The position numbers were made by a program, and so were the translations under genes. From positions 10,170,109-10,234,108 of the forward strand of contig JAJEKV010000004.1 in NCBI GenBank assembly GCA_021234155.1: a stretch of DNA of 64,000 nucleotides, given 5' to 3'. Under the pieces are notes generated by a model. The model was not told the DNA's origin. It worked only from the letters and a program-made list of their open reading frames with translations, and did no database searches. This document shows positions 1 through 12,264 of the stretch, one piece after another (the first letter of the stretch is position 1; every line of letters begins with the position of its first letter). Source of the stretch: Isoetes taiwanensis. Taxonomy: Eukaryota > Streptophyta > Lycopodiopsida > Isoetales > Isoetaceae.

Positions 1-735
1 CCTGTGTATTACTTATAGGGATCGAACACATATGTCCATCTATAGCTAACTAAGCCAAAGCAACAACGTAGTTAAAAATACTATCTCTTCCATCACGCAT
101 CGGAGGTCCTCTTGATTGCATAAATTGGCAAGTGCTCAAATTGGTATGTTTGCTTCATGTTCCTCCACCGGGTCATAGTGATGCGTGCAATGCACAAGCA
201 CTTGCATGCATGCCGAGTAAAACTACGCATTATTCGAGACCCGACATTCTCGAAGCATATCTCCCGCATCAAGCATTTCTCGAACCATTCTTAGAAGGCG
301 GGAGAACTTATAAAATACCTTAGGTTATGCACGAGAATCCCTCGCCGCACGGCCGTACTACCACGCACCCAAGATCTCAAACTATATACGCATTGCAGCT
401 CAAGCTTCAAGATCGCGATACCATAGCGCTAAAGCCGGATTCCAAAATCATCGGTTCGAACAACATCGATCGGCAGCAATGGCTGATCACACCGGGCCAT
501 CGGCAAAACGACCTTTTGAGCATCTAAACATATCCTAAGCATATGCCAAAGATATACTTAAATATGCCACAAACCCACATAAGCAAGGTTTTGCCCCTTA
601 GGGGCAACCCAAAAAGCTAACATAAGTATTTTAAAGAAAAAATATTGATATATATGCAAATAGATTTTTACATATACAAATATCACTATGTGATTGCATG
701 CCATTTATTTTCTCCCTTGTGGTTGTTTGTTTGTT
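1..735. other. Left end of copy A, no gene recognised
   Basis: No coding region is supported. Short frames here are not shared with the equivalent stretch of copy B. A (TTTG)n microsatellite lies at about 724-747. A self-complementary GCCCCTTAGGGGC lies near 593-605. Confidence 0.6.
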
Positions 736-1100
736 TGTTTGTTTGTTAGGGCCCGAAGGGCCCGAAATGTTTTTTGATGTAACAACTAACATATAACTAC
801 CATAAACATTAACACAAACCATTAAATCCAACACATTAAAATTAAAATCCCCCTGAAACCCCCTTTCGTTTGGGTGCATATTCACATGGGGGGTTACGTA
901 GGGCAGCGAGAGCCCCTAAAAACTTACAATACATGTACAAAATTAACACCATTAAGTACATTCCCTTAAACCTTATAGTATTTTGCAAACCTCAATATAT
1001 AGTACATGCATACCCCACAAACGAGGATCGCTATGTACGGTCCAAATCGAGGAATAAAGGGAAAATATGCCCATCCGATAGCTCTCGGTGCCAAACATCA
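736..1100. repeat. Dispersed repeat, left member of an inverted pair (copy A)
   Basis: It begins with a doubled GGGCCCGAA (749-766) and contains CATATTCACATGGGGGGTTAC followed by a GCAGCGAGAGC motif near 887-912. Much of it matches, in reverse complement, the stretch at 9,060-9,420, including the segments CCTCGTTTGTGGGGTATGCA and GGGCTCTCGCTG. It is probably one member of a small non-autonomous element family; the family is not recognised. Confidence 0.5.
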
Positions 1101-2035
1101 AAACCAAGCATATGAAACATTTCCATTCCAAATATTCATAGAATAGTTTGAGCTAAATTTCACTATTTGCGATTTTCAAGGCTTTTTGAAAATTATTGAG
1201 CTAAACTAAATGTGAAAATTTGACGAAACCAAAAAAATCTAGCGTCATCGCCAATCGTTGGTGTCTTTTACCAAAGCCGATTGCCGATGGAGCTCCATAA
1301 CCCTCGAGGATCGCTTAACATCTTACAATTTGGTGCTATCGATAGAGCATCTGAAGTGAATCCTAAAGATTCATAGGAGCTTAACGAAACCCCTAAGTAG
1401 GTTTTGTTTAAAAAAATAATAATAATAATAATTATTATTATACGCTTTTCATAGTGGAGATTTGAGATGCGACTCATATGAGCATCAAAGTGTACTAGAT
1501 AATTTTCTTAAGATCATTATTGACTTACAGAAGACCTTCAAGCTAAAATATTAAGGTTTAAGTTCATTTTCCAGACTTTGTGTTCTTTTTTTATATAGAA
1601 CAAGGAGAAATTTAGTATTGTTCTAAGAATCCAGAACAATTTTGTCCCAATTCATATAGAAACCATCTTCTATTGGTGTCAAACAGCTTGAGGATACCAT
1701 GCAGACTTGACTAAGGCAACGAAAGATATTGTCTCTAAATCTTAGCATATACCTTTGTGCATAAGGTACAGTCTCCATGTTTAGGTCACTCAAGGAAATC
1801 GTAAAAATTGAGACAGGTCAAAGTCGAAATTGGTTAAAAGAAATGTGTTTTTTTTTTTGTTATCTAATCTGTTTACCTTTCACATGAAACCAAAACCATT
1901 TAATCTTGACATACCAAAGTAGAGGGAAGAGGAGGGGGTCTGATGGCTAGAGGAGGGGGTCTGATTGCATAGGTGATAGACATTCAACTTCACCTCAAGT
2001 TTCCATGGTTAATGTAAGGCGATGAATTGTTATGA
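1101..2035. other. Non-coding interval with AAT/ATT microsatellite (copy A)
   Basis: No gene recognised. A self-complementary (AAT)n(ATT)n microsatellite lies at about 1,416-1,441. The interval ends at the poly(T) that marks the 3' end of LINE-D. Confidence 0.5.
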
Positions 2036-3895
2036 TTTTTTTTTTTTTTGAAGAACTGTGTCATCAATATATTAAAAGAATGATAATGTTACAAAGCAAG
2101 TGAGGAGGAAGGAGAACTGCCCCAAAGAGACAACGATACCTCGACACTCCACAACAAACTCAGAAAAAACTGCAACTCTACTGCTGTACAAACCGACCAT
2201 TACCATCTACAACACCCAAGAAGTCCCGCCAAATGGCAAACTTCCGCTCTACTAATCCCGGGAACACCAGAAAGCTTTGAAATGGCTTGTACCTGAGTCG
2301 AGGAATCGAGAGGTCGCAGTCGTCAATCCCCCGAAATATCCACAACCCGGCCGCCCTTCCAAATCAGCCACACCAACCAAACCACGCGACAAATGCAGGC
2401 TTTGCCGCAAGAGCGCCAAGCACCGTGATACACATGAAGTAGCAACCGCCGGCTAGTCAATCTCACCAAAAACAGCCCCCCGACCCAATCTCGTGCAGCC
2501 CGCAATTGAGGGCATAAAACCGCATAATGCTCCACGGGCCTCACGATGAAGGCCACAATAAGGGCAAAGAGGGCTCACACCCGGCCTAAACTGACTCACA
2601 AGGGCATTCATCCTACAACGGTGCACCACCTACCACGGAAGCACCCTATCCTTCGGTGGGGGAAGTGAGCTCCATGTCCACGCCCAAACCGAAGGCCATC
2701 AAGAACCCTAAGTGCAGAGACCACTTTGCCCTGGAAGGGGCAGAGTGTCATGAATAGCCAGCACCCGGTAACAAGACCGCACAAAACAAGAAGACACAAC
2801 ATCCGGATGAATCTTCCAAACCTGCACCACCACATCATCATGAGGGGCTATAGGTATGTGTAGCGGAATACTCCCCGCCACTTGTTCCCGTGATAGCTCC
2901 TACACGCCTCTTCTTCGAAAAGCGAAGCTCGAAGAACTCCCACGGCTAGCCGACTACCCCAATACCAATCCTCCAAGGTGAGCACAAAGACTCGCTTCCA
3001 ACGGCCTCAAGGCCGAGCATGCATAATGGCGACCTAAGGGCAAGTGCGCAGGGGGTAGAGGAACCCACAAGAAAGGAGAAGAGTGGTGATAAACTGAGGC
3101 ATAATCTAGCTGGAAGAGCACATGCACATGATCCCAAGCCCGCAACACCCCCGTGAGAAAAGGGGATGCATGTGGGAAAGGCCACAATAGTGCTCGTGTG
3201 GCAACTCCACATGCAATGCATAGCCTTCCCAAATCCCCACACAATGGCAAAGAGATCGCAGAACAACAAAGACCGCAGACAGAGAAGATGCTCCATCTTG
3301 CAGAGTGCTCCAAACAAACTTAGAGACCAACACCTTACTATGCAGCGCCAAATCCAGAATGGCCAAGCCCCCATCCTCCCGGGGGCGGAGACACTTCCAC
3401 CAAGCCACTTTAACAACCACCCCTTCATCATCCCCCCTCCCCACACAAAATTTCGAACAATCTTATCCAAAGCCCAGATCTTACCCTCGAGTTAACATCG
3501 CAGATGTCAGATACACATGAGTGCTACAAAGTAATGATTTGGCAATAGTGATCCTATTCCGCCATGGACAACGGGCTACCCTTCCACCAGCTTGAGGTGT
3601 TTCTCGCAACCCCCGCAAAATCTCATCCCACACCCTCCCCCATGGAAACATCCCTCCAAAGGGAATACCCAACAAATTTTAGTACACACATTACCCGGAA
3701 GCACCTTCCAAGGGAATAGAGCCAAACAAGGGGAGGCGGAGTCACTGGGCCCATAATGGAGCATTTACCCCAATTTAAGAATGCCCGAGGCCAAGGAGAA
3801 AGTATCCAAAGACACCCTTCACATTCCACAAATTCCTCTCTCTGCCACCAAGAAGAGGAAAGTGTCATCGGCGAATCGGGTTAATAATGGCGGGG
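2036..3895 (-). mobile_element. LINE-D: 5'-truncated L1-type LINE relic (copy A)
   Basis: Read on the minus strand, this is the 3' part of a LINE ORF2 spread over several frames. In order: the reverse transcriptase FADDT box (3,862-3,875); a stretch resembling the plant LINE region after the polymerase (WDEIL, then the GRITIAKSLLCSTHVYLTSA region near 3,490-3,560); the NFVWG and ...EDGGLAILDL motifs (3,300-3,450); and a cysteine/histidine-rich zf-RVT-like segment near 2,540-2,600. The element ends in a 14-nt poly(A) on its own strand (poly(T) 2,036-2,049), preceded by TAATATATTGATGACACAG, which resembles plant LINE 3' ends. The 5' end is truncated just upstream of the FADD box. No clear target-site duplication was seen. 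Frames are broken; some breaks are absent in copy B. Confidence 0.85.
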
Positions 3896-4510
3896 CTACC
3901 ATCCATCCACCACCCTCCTCCACTACACAATCCTAAACAAAAAAACAACGCATCCCTCCGCCTAAGGAGAAAAGGCGAGGGTTCACCCGCACACCCACAA
4001 TCCTAAACATAAAAAACCACAACCAACGCTAACATCATGGCGCATAAGAACTACCTAAGGAGAAAAGGCATGGAAGGGTTCATTTCTTCATGTGCTTTAT
4101 AATATTGTTATTACTAGATGCACACCAATATATCCCTTAAAAACATTGAATTTCCTTGTTTTTCTTAAAAACTTATAATAAATGGCTAATATTTAAATCT
4201 TTTATTTCTTTGGATCAAAATTTAGCTAAACAATACAAAATTTTGAAGGAAGAAAATATCTTGTTTAGAGAAGCATCGAGTTTAGCCAAACTTAAGAAAG
4301 ATTTGACTCCAATTTCAAGATAGTTTAGGTAAATCAATTCTAACTACACAAAGATATGAGTTTAGTAATTTATTCCCCGTAAATATTTCCATATCAAACA
4401 GGAAGGGGAAAAAAAAACTGAAAATGTAATTGGAAATAGAAAAAGAAAAGGAAAGGAGTAAAAGAAAATGTAAAATGGAAAAAAAAAAGAAAAGAAAAGA
4501 AAGGAGAAAT

Positions 4511-4543
<33 letters not shown>

Positions 4544-5110
4544 AGGAAAGGTAAAATGGGAAAACGGAAAGGGAAGGCGAAAATGGAAAAAGAGTAAAGG
4601 GCAAAGTGGGGAATGGAAAAATGAAAATACATTTGAAAGGAAAAGGTAAAAGTATTCCGTTGGGGTGCAATAAAACAGGCATCCAGACCCATGCTGACAG
4701 CACTCATAAAACACCCCATATGGCAGCTTGTTTAGGGTGCTACTGGTGCTAGTGGATGGTAATTTGGTAATAATTAGAAACATGTAATAGCTCCAATGAA
4801 TGACAAGTAGAATAATAGGGTAGAATAGTGGCTGCAGGGTGCTGATAGTGAGTGCTAGGGTAGCATTTTTTTTGTATGCCATTAGCATACTTTTGCCCAA
4901 AAAATGGAAAAGGAAAAAGCATTGAAGTGCAAAGGGAAAGGAAAAGGGAAGGGGAAATAAGTCAAACTACACACAAATCCCTTATATCTAGCAAATTTGG
5001 CCTTGGTTCATTAGAAGAGGAGCTTAAATTTACACAAACCTTTTATAGCCAACAATGATTTCTAGTATAACATACTCATATGTTATATATAACACTTGTG
5101 TCGATTATAA
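3896..5110. other. Non-coding interval with long purine-rich tract (copy A)
   Basis: About 240 bp (4,400-4,640) are almost pure purine on the plus strand, including a run of 28 A at 4,511-4,538. Phenylalanine-rich minus-strand frames through this stretch are composition artefacts. No gene recognised. Copy A lacks about 30 bp near 4,130 that copy B has at 38,057-38,096. Confidence 0.7.
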
Positions 5111-5230
5111 TATAGTGGCCAACATCGGTCTAGTAATAAAGATCTTAAAATCCATTGCCCCCTGATCACGAGTTCAAGTATGCAAATAGGTTGTGGTAGA
5201 GACATTAAATCTTCCATATGTACTAGATAA
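5110..5230 (+). repeat. Possible tRNA-derived SINE head (copy A)
   Basis: A GGTCTAGTAATAAAG segment (5,128-5,142) resembles a degenerate pol III A box. GATCACGAGTTCAAG about 35 bp downstream (near 5,165-5,179) resembles a B box (consensus GGTTCGANNCC). The order and spacing fit tRNA-derived plant SINEs. It does not fold as a complete tRNA. No tail or target-site duplication was identified, so this is tentative. Confidence 0.35.
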
Positions 5231-7107
5231 TCATATGCAAGCAGCTCCTAACAAAGGATATCACGGCTAGATAGTGGATTGACTTTCATGTGACATATCT
5301 GCTGTATATATCTGTTGTACGCATGACGTGATGGTGAATAGATTGACATCCTTCAAAATATATATACTAGCTATCTATTAGGATCTAATCTATCAGACAC
5401 AATCACTACAGACTCTAGCACCTCACTAGAGCTTGAGAGGATCTGTCCTGGCGTAACCCAGGCCCGTCCCACAAATCCTGGTACTTTTTTAATTTTCCTT
5501 GTCATAAACTAGAACTTCACAATTAACATTTAAGGCGACCTAGTAGAGGATTGATTTCCCCAGCCCTAAAACCATGTATCCTCAATGAAAAGTAGTCGCA
5601 ACAGATTTTGAAGCATAAGCATAAAGTATAACAAGTAAAATAAGTAGATAGAGAGATAGTAAAATGCAAAGTAGACAATTATTGAACTGAAAGTATACAA
5701 CATAAACGATATGTAAAGTGTACGTATACAGTTATAATCGTTTCCAGTTATTCCATAGACTTCCACGTTAATTGCAATTCTGCTAGCAAAATAGAGACAA
5801 TTGGAGGAGAGAACTCGTACTTGTAGTCAATCAATACACAACTAGCATTAAAACGGTGAATGTGCAAGGCCAAAAGGTAAAAAATTGGCCCTCCAAGTTT
5901 ATCATTTACCCTCATTGTATCCTTTTGCAATGAATTTGCCTTAACAAGAAAGACAGATGGAATTATAACTTGAGATTTTTCCAAATCCAAAAGCTGCCAT
6001 AAGAGTGGCTACTCATTTATCAAAGTTTTATATTTTATGCATATCATGTATAAACATGGTGAATATAAGTATAATCCTTATTTAAACATAGCTATTTCCA
6101 AGTGAAAAATTTGAACCAACACCAACTAATGTAAAACTATTTTTATCTGATATCACTATCCGGATTTTGTACATAGCTAATGTAGGACAATTCTTTTCCA
6201 TATGAAATTTAAAGTAATACATCAAATCTTAGAATGCAAGTCCTCCGTGTATTTAAAATGCTCCCTAGTATTATTCAACATGTACATCCCGATCTTGTTA
6301 ACATACTTCTACTACACTAGAGATTTTAAAATATTTTAGGCCATATAAGCATTATTTCTATTTGATCTCAGGAATACACATTGTGTTGCTTATCTTTACG
6401 CGAAATAATACATTCTTTTTAGGTTATAAATTTAAGATCTTGATATATGCTGATGAAAAAATGTCGATGCGCTCTATTTTCTTGGATATTTTGTCTTTTC
6501 CCCACTTTTTTTTGCTTGAAATACTTTCTTGTTAAACTTGCCTAAAATTTTGAATTCGACCTACTCTCATTCTCAATTTTCAGAATTTGATTGCTAGCCT
6601 AGTAGAGGCTAGCATTACACATGAATCCCGACCGCAAAAGCTTCAAATAGATACAAAAATCTTTGCAATTCGATTGATGGCAAAAGATTAACTTATGGTT
6701 TTCTCTGGTCCAATTCATCGACCGGATAATCTCACACTCAATAAATCTTCCCGTAAGAGCTTTTCTCACATGAGTTCTCAATTAAGCCAAGTAGTGAAGA
6801 TTTTGAAACACAAATCATAGAATCTTAGTTGGAGGAATTTGTTGAGACAAAAATTGCCCTGCCATCGGCATTTTTCGAAGTTCATTGTGATTGGTTTGAG
6901 CATCACATCTTTGTGAAGGTATTCTCTTCTTTAATTTTTATGAATAGATCAAGCATTAACACAATTTGTGAGGTACTTAAGCCCAATTAATCTAGAAATT
7001 GCTTTTTTTCTCTATTCTTTTCCTTTCCCTCCATTTTCTCCTTTCTTTTCGCCCCTCCCTTGCTCGCTTTTGCCAATTTCCCCTTTGTTGATTTCATCTG
7101 AGCTTTA
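5231..7107. other. Non-coding interval and LINE-A 5' leader (copy A)
   Basis: AT-rich sequence without a recognisable gene. The last ~100 bp (about 7,003-7,075) are strongly pyrimidine-rich and run directly into the LINE-A ORF1 start, so they are probably the LINE-A 5' UTR. The exact 5' end of LINE-A was not located. Confidence 0.5.
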
Positions 7108-7570
7108 TGATGGCCAATTTAGCGGGACAATTTGCCCTAAATCCTGAAACTTTGCCCTTCCTTCGTTGTTTTCTGGCGCTTCAAGAAGCTGATCGACCGC
7201 TTCTTCTCTCGATTTGAAAAAATTGTGTCTAAGACCTCGAAGCTTCATCCCCTTTGAAATTTTAGTGATCTTTGATCCTCTATCTGATCACACTCCAAAT
7301 TGGGACAATTATTCCAAAGATCCAAGTATCTATGGGATCACCCCTACTGTTGATCCTGCCACAAGGATTCCGGAGCCTTATGGTACACCTAGGCCTAGAA
7401 CGACATTCTTCAACATGAACAGCCACAAATGCCTCCCAAGCTTGCCACAGTCGTCCATGGTATTCATCTGAATTCTCCTGTAGTTTTTGAGAAAATGGAA
7501 TCTCTTTCAAATTCTGCTGTTATTCTGAAAGTTGATAAAATAGGAATTAACATTGGTAATTTATGGTCTC

Positions 7571-9049
7571 AAGGTCTGTCTATAAATGGTACCTATTATG
7601 CTGTATGCCGATGACCTGAGTATGATGGCTACAAGGAATAAGGGGATGCACAGATTACTAAAGATACTAGAGACCTTCTGCGAAGAAACCGGGCTAACAG
7701 TAAATCTGACAAAAACCAAGATAGTCATCTTCGGGCATAAGAATAAAAACACGCACTATCTGTGTACATGGAAACAAAAATAGAGGAATCAACCGTATCA
7801 CGTGTACACTGGGTATGATGCACACAAGACGGGAAAATGGGCTAAGGGTGCAGACACGAGGTTCCAATCAGCCATTGGAAGCTATTTCAACATGAAAAAT
7901 TTCTGCAATAGAAGTAGAATAATTGATTGGGACATCAAATGCTACTTATTTAGTGTCAGAATAGCCACTCCGCCAAGAATTGTATGGGGGTCAAGCTTGG
8001 GGACTAGGTCTACCGTGATAAAAAGTGGGACAAGCATGAAGGAATCCTTAGACAATGGCATAAACAGGAGTTTAAGGTAATGCGCAAATACAAACCAACA
8101 ATCATGGTAATTAAACCGGGTAAAACCAATGGAGATGAGGGCATGGGAGAGAACTATCGATACCTAATAAAGGACAATGCAGAGATCACCAAGGGTGTCA
8201 AGCATTGCAATCATCGAGTCAAAAAAAATCACACATTTTTGCAAGCAAAGGGTGGTTTAAGGATGTAGCCATTACGGACCGTAGAAATGGGAATGAATCC
8301 GAAAGTGACCTAATAAATGAAGGGAAATGGAAGGAAGAATGGGGCGATAATGCTACCGTGAGCATGGCTGCGTAAAAAACACACAGACCCAAGACACTTT
8401 GGCTCACGCATAGCCTTCAATCCGTAATTAGCAGATAGGACACCCGATGTACCGAGATAACTGCTGGGAAAATCCGTAAGAGACATCATCGCAAGAATTA
8501 GGATGAGGAGTCATGATCTAAGAGATGAAAAGGACAGTGGAGGGGAATAGAACAGAGGACCTGGATATGCAGAGTCCGGTGACACCGCAAAGTGGAAGAT
8601 GAGAACCACATGATTAATGAATGCCCGATATACCGGAGACATCGTGAGACAATTACGTAAATATAAGATGGGGCAACCAAGACATATGCCGATGACAAGA
8701 ACGAGACAATGCGGACCCGCGCATAACAATCCGCAGAATGACGATCGTATACGAGAAATACATAAAGAAAGAGGGATTGTAATATGAGCCACACAAGAGG
8801 CTTACTCATAAACCCCACACAAATTGTTCGCTTAAAAGTCGATTGATAATGACGCGACCACCGCGGCCGCCAATGCATGCCGATGTAAAGCGGGGTGCTG
8901 GCACTAATAGAAAAAGGGAAATCTTCGAAAAAGGATACAATAAATCAGCGTGATGTGCTAGTAGTGCCCTTCCAGGGAGCTCGCCCATGCTACATAAGTC
9001 CAGGGCCCGAGGGCACAAGGGACATTAATTTCTATTCTATTCTATTCTA
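7571..9049 (+). mobile_element. LINE-B: 5'-truncated LINE nested in LINE-A ORF1 (copy A)
   Basis: Same insertion as 41,563-43,015, ending in (TTCTA)4 at 9,030-9,049. YADD is readable near 7,604-7,615, but the frame breaks repeatedly. For example, CAG-containing words near 42,340-42,420 in B are replaced by GT- or CG-containing words near 8,360-8,450 here, often with added bases. Confidence 0.85.
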
Positions 9050-10313
9050 TTCACATTGTGGCATATTCACACGGGGTGACTCCGCAAAACGAGAGCTGGA
9101 TGGGCATATTCACCCCTTATTCCTTAATCTACACCGCATTTAAAGTTCCTCGCTTGTGGGGTATGCAAGTACAAAAATTTGCTATATTATATAACAAGAT
9201 TCGCAAAAATACTATAAGATTTCAAGTTTTAATACTATATGGTGTTGATTTTTACGCAAAATACAATTATGAGGGCTCTCACCGCGGTTAATTAATGTCA
9301 ATAGTAGTTATGTGTTGGTTGTTAATGTCAATGGTTGTTATGTGTTGGGGATTTAATTTTATATGTTGGATGTTAATAGTTTGTGTTGCAAAATTTTTTT
9401 AGTTCCCTTCGGCCTTAGAGACCCTCTTGGTGTGACAAAACTTTTAGAATTCAAACCAGAAAAAAACTAGAATTCATTTGAGGCTTTCATCACCTGTAGC
9501 TTTTGAATTTCATCACAAACACCCATACACAAACATTTTTCAACTGGAATTTAACAGCAGCCTTTGGCCTCCATGGATTCTTGTGGTGAGAAACCAAAGT
9601 GGGAAACTTTTCTGCTTGTTAGCACAAGGATCTAGAAGCCTTGGATTTGCTTAATTAACTGCCTCAAAATCTAAAAATGCATAGTAATTGTTTGCAACCT
9701 TCATTCGGAATGAGCCATAAAACAATATCCAATAGCGCAATCTTGTATTAATGAGCTGGTAGGATGTGAAAGCTTACCAAACTCGGCCGAAAAATTGCTG
9801 TTTTAAACATATCCATATCATACACTACCAAAACGATCTCGGAGAGTGCTTTCCAACGCAATAAAAATCATCTCAAACAGAGCTCTGGATCGAAAGTTAT
9901 GATAAGAAATGTGTTGCCAGCAGGGAAACTGCACCACATGCGCCCTTCAAGCCCTTCATGTGCCCATTATGCACCACACACACAAAAAGAGGGCTTTTGT
10001 TGTGAGCCATTGGTTGTTGACCATTATGCCACACGCACAAAAAGAGGGCTTTTGTTGTGAGCCATTGGTTGTTGACCATTATGCACCACACGCACAAAAA
10101 AAGGGCTTTTGTTGTGAGCCATTGGTTGTTGACCATTGAAAAAAAAAGGCTAAAATCAATGGCTCAGAAATGGTGCACCCTAGATGTACGCATTAGTACA
10201 TCCATTTGAATACATCATGAAATCATAGGAAAACTTTAGTGAAAAGCGCATAAAAAACACAAAGAAAACCCCCTTATTATGCTACATATTCTATTCTATT
10301 CTATTCTATTCTA
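9050..10313 (+). mobile_element. Small repeat element with (TTCTA)5 end (copy A)
   Basis: Copy A equivalent of 43,016-44,304. The terminal (TTCTA)5 is at 10,289-10,313. The inverted partner of 736-1,100 is at about 9,060-9,420. Confidence 0.5.
9964..10137. repeat. 57-bp tandem repeat, three units (copy A)
   Basis: Units at 9,964-10,020 (57 bp), 10,021-10,075 (55 bp) and 10,076-10,132 (57 bp) plus a partial unit. Same unit-length pattern as copy B, so the array predates the duplication. Confidence 0.95.
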
Positions 10314-12264
10314 TTGGCTCGCTTATCCTTACATCATGGTTAAGTGTGGTAATCATAGATCAACAAATTATTTGCTTCACAGTTGGTACTGGGTTTATGA
10401 AAACTTTCATATCTCTTTCATTAAATGGAACCCTAAACTATCCATGCCGATCTAAATAAATTTCACAGAGCTTCCACATCTCTATACCTGACTTAGCCCT
10501 ATTTATTGAATGAGAATTTTTCAAATCCTTCTTCAGTTCTATTGGTACCTATATTTCCACCGCCTATGCTCCTTATAAACGTCTAGTAGCATATGTTCAA
10601 TTGGGTATATCCAAAGAAATTCCTGCTAATATTCCTTTCACTGATTGTTTTGGCCAAATAGCTTCTCTAGATCTAAGATGGGATGGTTTACCTCCAAATT
10701 GTTCTAAATGCTATTCTAGACATTTTTGGTATGCAGATTGCAATGCAAAATTGGTTGACAGTTCAATGAGAGACAGGATACTCCAAAATAATTGCCTGGT
10801 AGAATCTCTAAAAATAAAATTATCAATGACAAGCCTCCAATAGGCATACGGACGAGAGTTAATGGAAGCACAAAAAGAATTGCAAAAAAAAGAATGGGAA
10901 GAGAGCAGCAGAATATCACTAAAAACTCTTCTACCACAATTCAACTATCTGATGCTCAAAGATACAAATTTAAAGGTAAAGCTAAGGTTGGCTATGAGAA
11001 AGACCACACCTTAGACCTCCATTCTACTCTCTCACAGATTGTTCAAGATTCAAAGTCTCTGACTTTGGATAGAAATTTGACTTGGCTTCAAAGCCCCAAA
11101 ATATTCCTGCATTTTGGAATCCAACCAAAGGGATGAGAGATTCATTAACTAAGGAAATACAAGATAAATATACTCTGAAATTAGGGAGCCACAAACTAAC
11201 AAAGTTAACCAGTCTACCAGATTAACAGAGATCAACAGCAAATATTCTACAAGAAATGTTGCTGACCTGACCTTGGTTGATCCAACATTAACTCAAAATA
11301 CCAAGGAAGATTCTTTTCTCACGCACAAACCTCACCTTTCTAAAACGCCAAAGATATCAACAAAAAGGACAAAACAGCATCATCATCTGAGGATGATGAA
11401 GAGGTAATTTTCTGCTCTAATCAATTTGCTATTCTTGCTAACAAATCTGCAGACCATATGGATTCCTTGCATTCAGAAAATGAAACTCCTCCCCTACCTT
11501 TACCCCCTCAAATAATTTGCCTTCCCTCATTCTCCCCTCATAAAGCCAAAACACCATAGCTCCGAAGGGCCATTGATTTGATTGATTTATCCTCCCATTC
11601 TCCTCCGATAACCCTCCTCATTGCTGCCCCCTTCCATTTTTTTAGTGGTTGCCTAACAACCGGAATCCATTGATTTTAATATGAAAAAGGAAATAATGTT
11701 GGAACAGTGATTCAAGAAAAGGAGACAGTTACAGTTGGCATTAACAAAGGAAAGATGAATATGATAAACCATATGGAATACTCTCAATGGCCAGATGAGA
11801 TTGATTATGTACCAGAGATACAATAAATCTCAACACTCTCAAGGAAGCTAAGGAGCTACCTGTCAGGCAAGTCTTAAATCCTATAACAAATAATATAAGC
11901 TCCAATTCTAGTATTTTCAGATTCGCCGATAAGGATTTCATTGTTCCCCTACTAATAAACTTTTGAGTTTATCCCTGGTGGCCTTTTATCTGAAAATGAG
12001 AATGATTCTGGAAAAGAAAATAGTAATCAAGTGGGGAGAACTAATTGGGACCATGAATATTACTTAAATTCCTATAATTCAGCTGGATGAACTCAAATAT
12101 TTTTCCTAAAAAATCTAAAAGGAAGAAGAAAAACTGGCCATCTCGCCCCCTACAAATGCCCTTCGCTACCAACACTCAAGTAAAATAGAAAAGAAAGGAG
12201 AGGAAAGAAATCTAGAGCTATTTAACCTCTCTCTCAGATTGTTTATCCTGGACTTTTTCCATCA

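Larger units (their letters stand above)
7108..12225 (+). pseudogene. LINE-A ORF1 with nested insertion (copy A)
   Basis: Corresponds to copy B 41,077-46,220. N-terminal part 7,108-7,570; interruption by LINE-B and the small repeat element 7,571-10,313; remainder 10,314-12,225, with the stop TAA at 12,223-12,225. The zinc-knuckle-like motif is retained near 10,700-10,745. More frame breaks than copy B, most at CAG/CTG positions. Confidence 0.7.

Noticed and set aside
3166-3520. Plus-strand frames of 71-109 codons inside LINE-D
   Set aside because: Antisense to the LINE-D coding region, which carries the recognisable motifs on the minus strand.
4315-4900. Overlapping Phe-rich minus-strand frames (134-168 codons), also at 38,282-38,882
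   Set aside because: They are translations of the purine-rich tract on the other strand; length depends on the A-run, which differs between copies.
9964-10137. CRISPR-like array
   Set aside because: Units are adjacent without unique spacers, and this is a plant nuclear sequence.
9897-10139. Open frames on both strands through the 57-bp repeats
   Set aside because: Both arise from the same tandem units; no start context, no domain.
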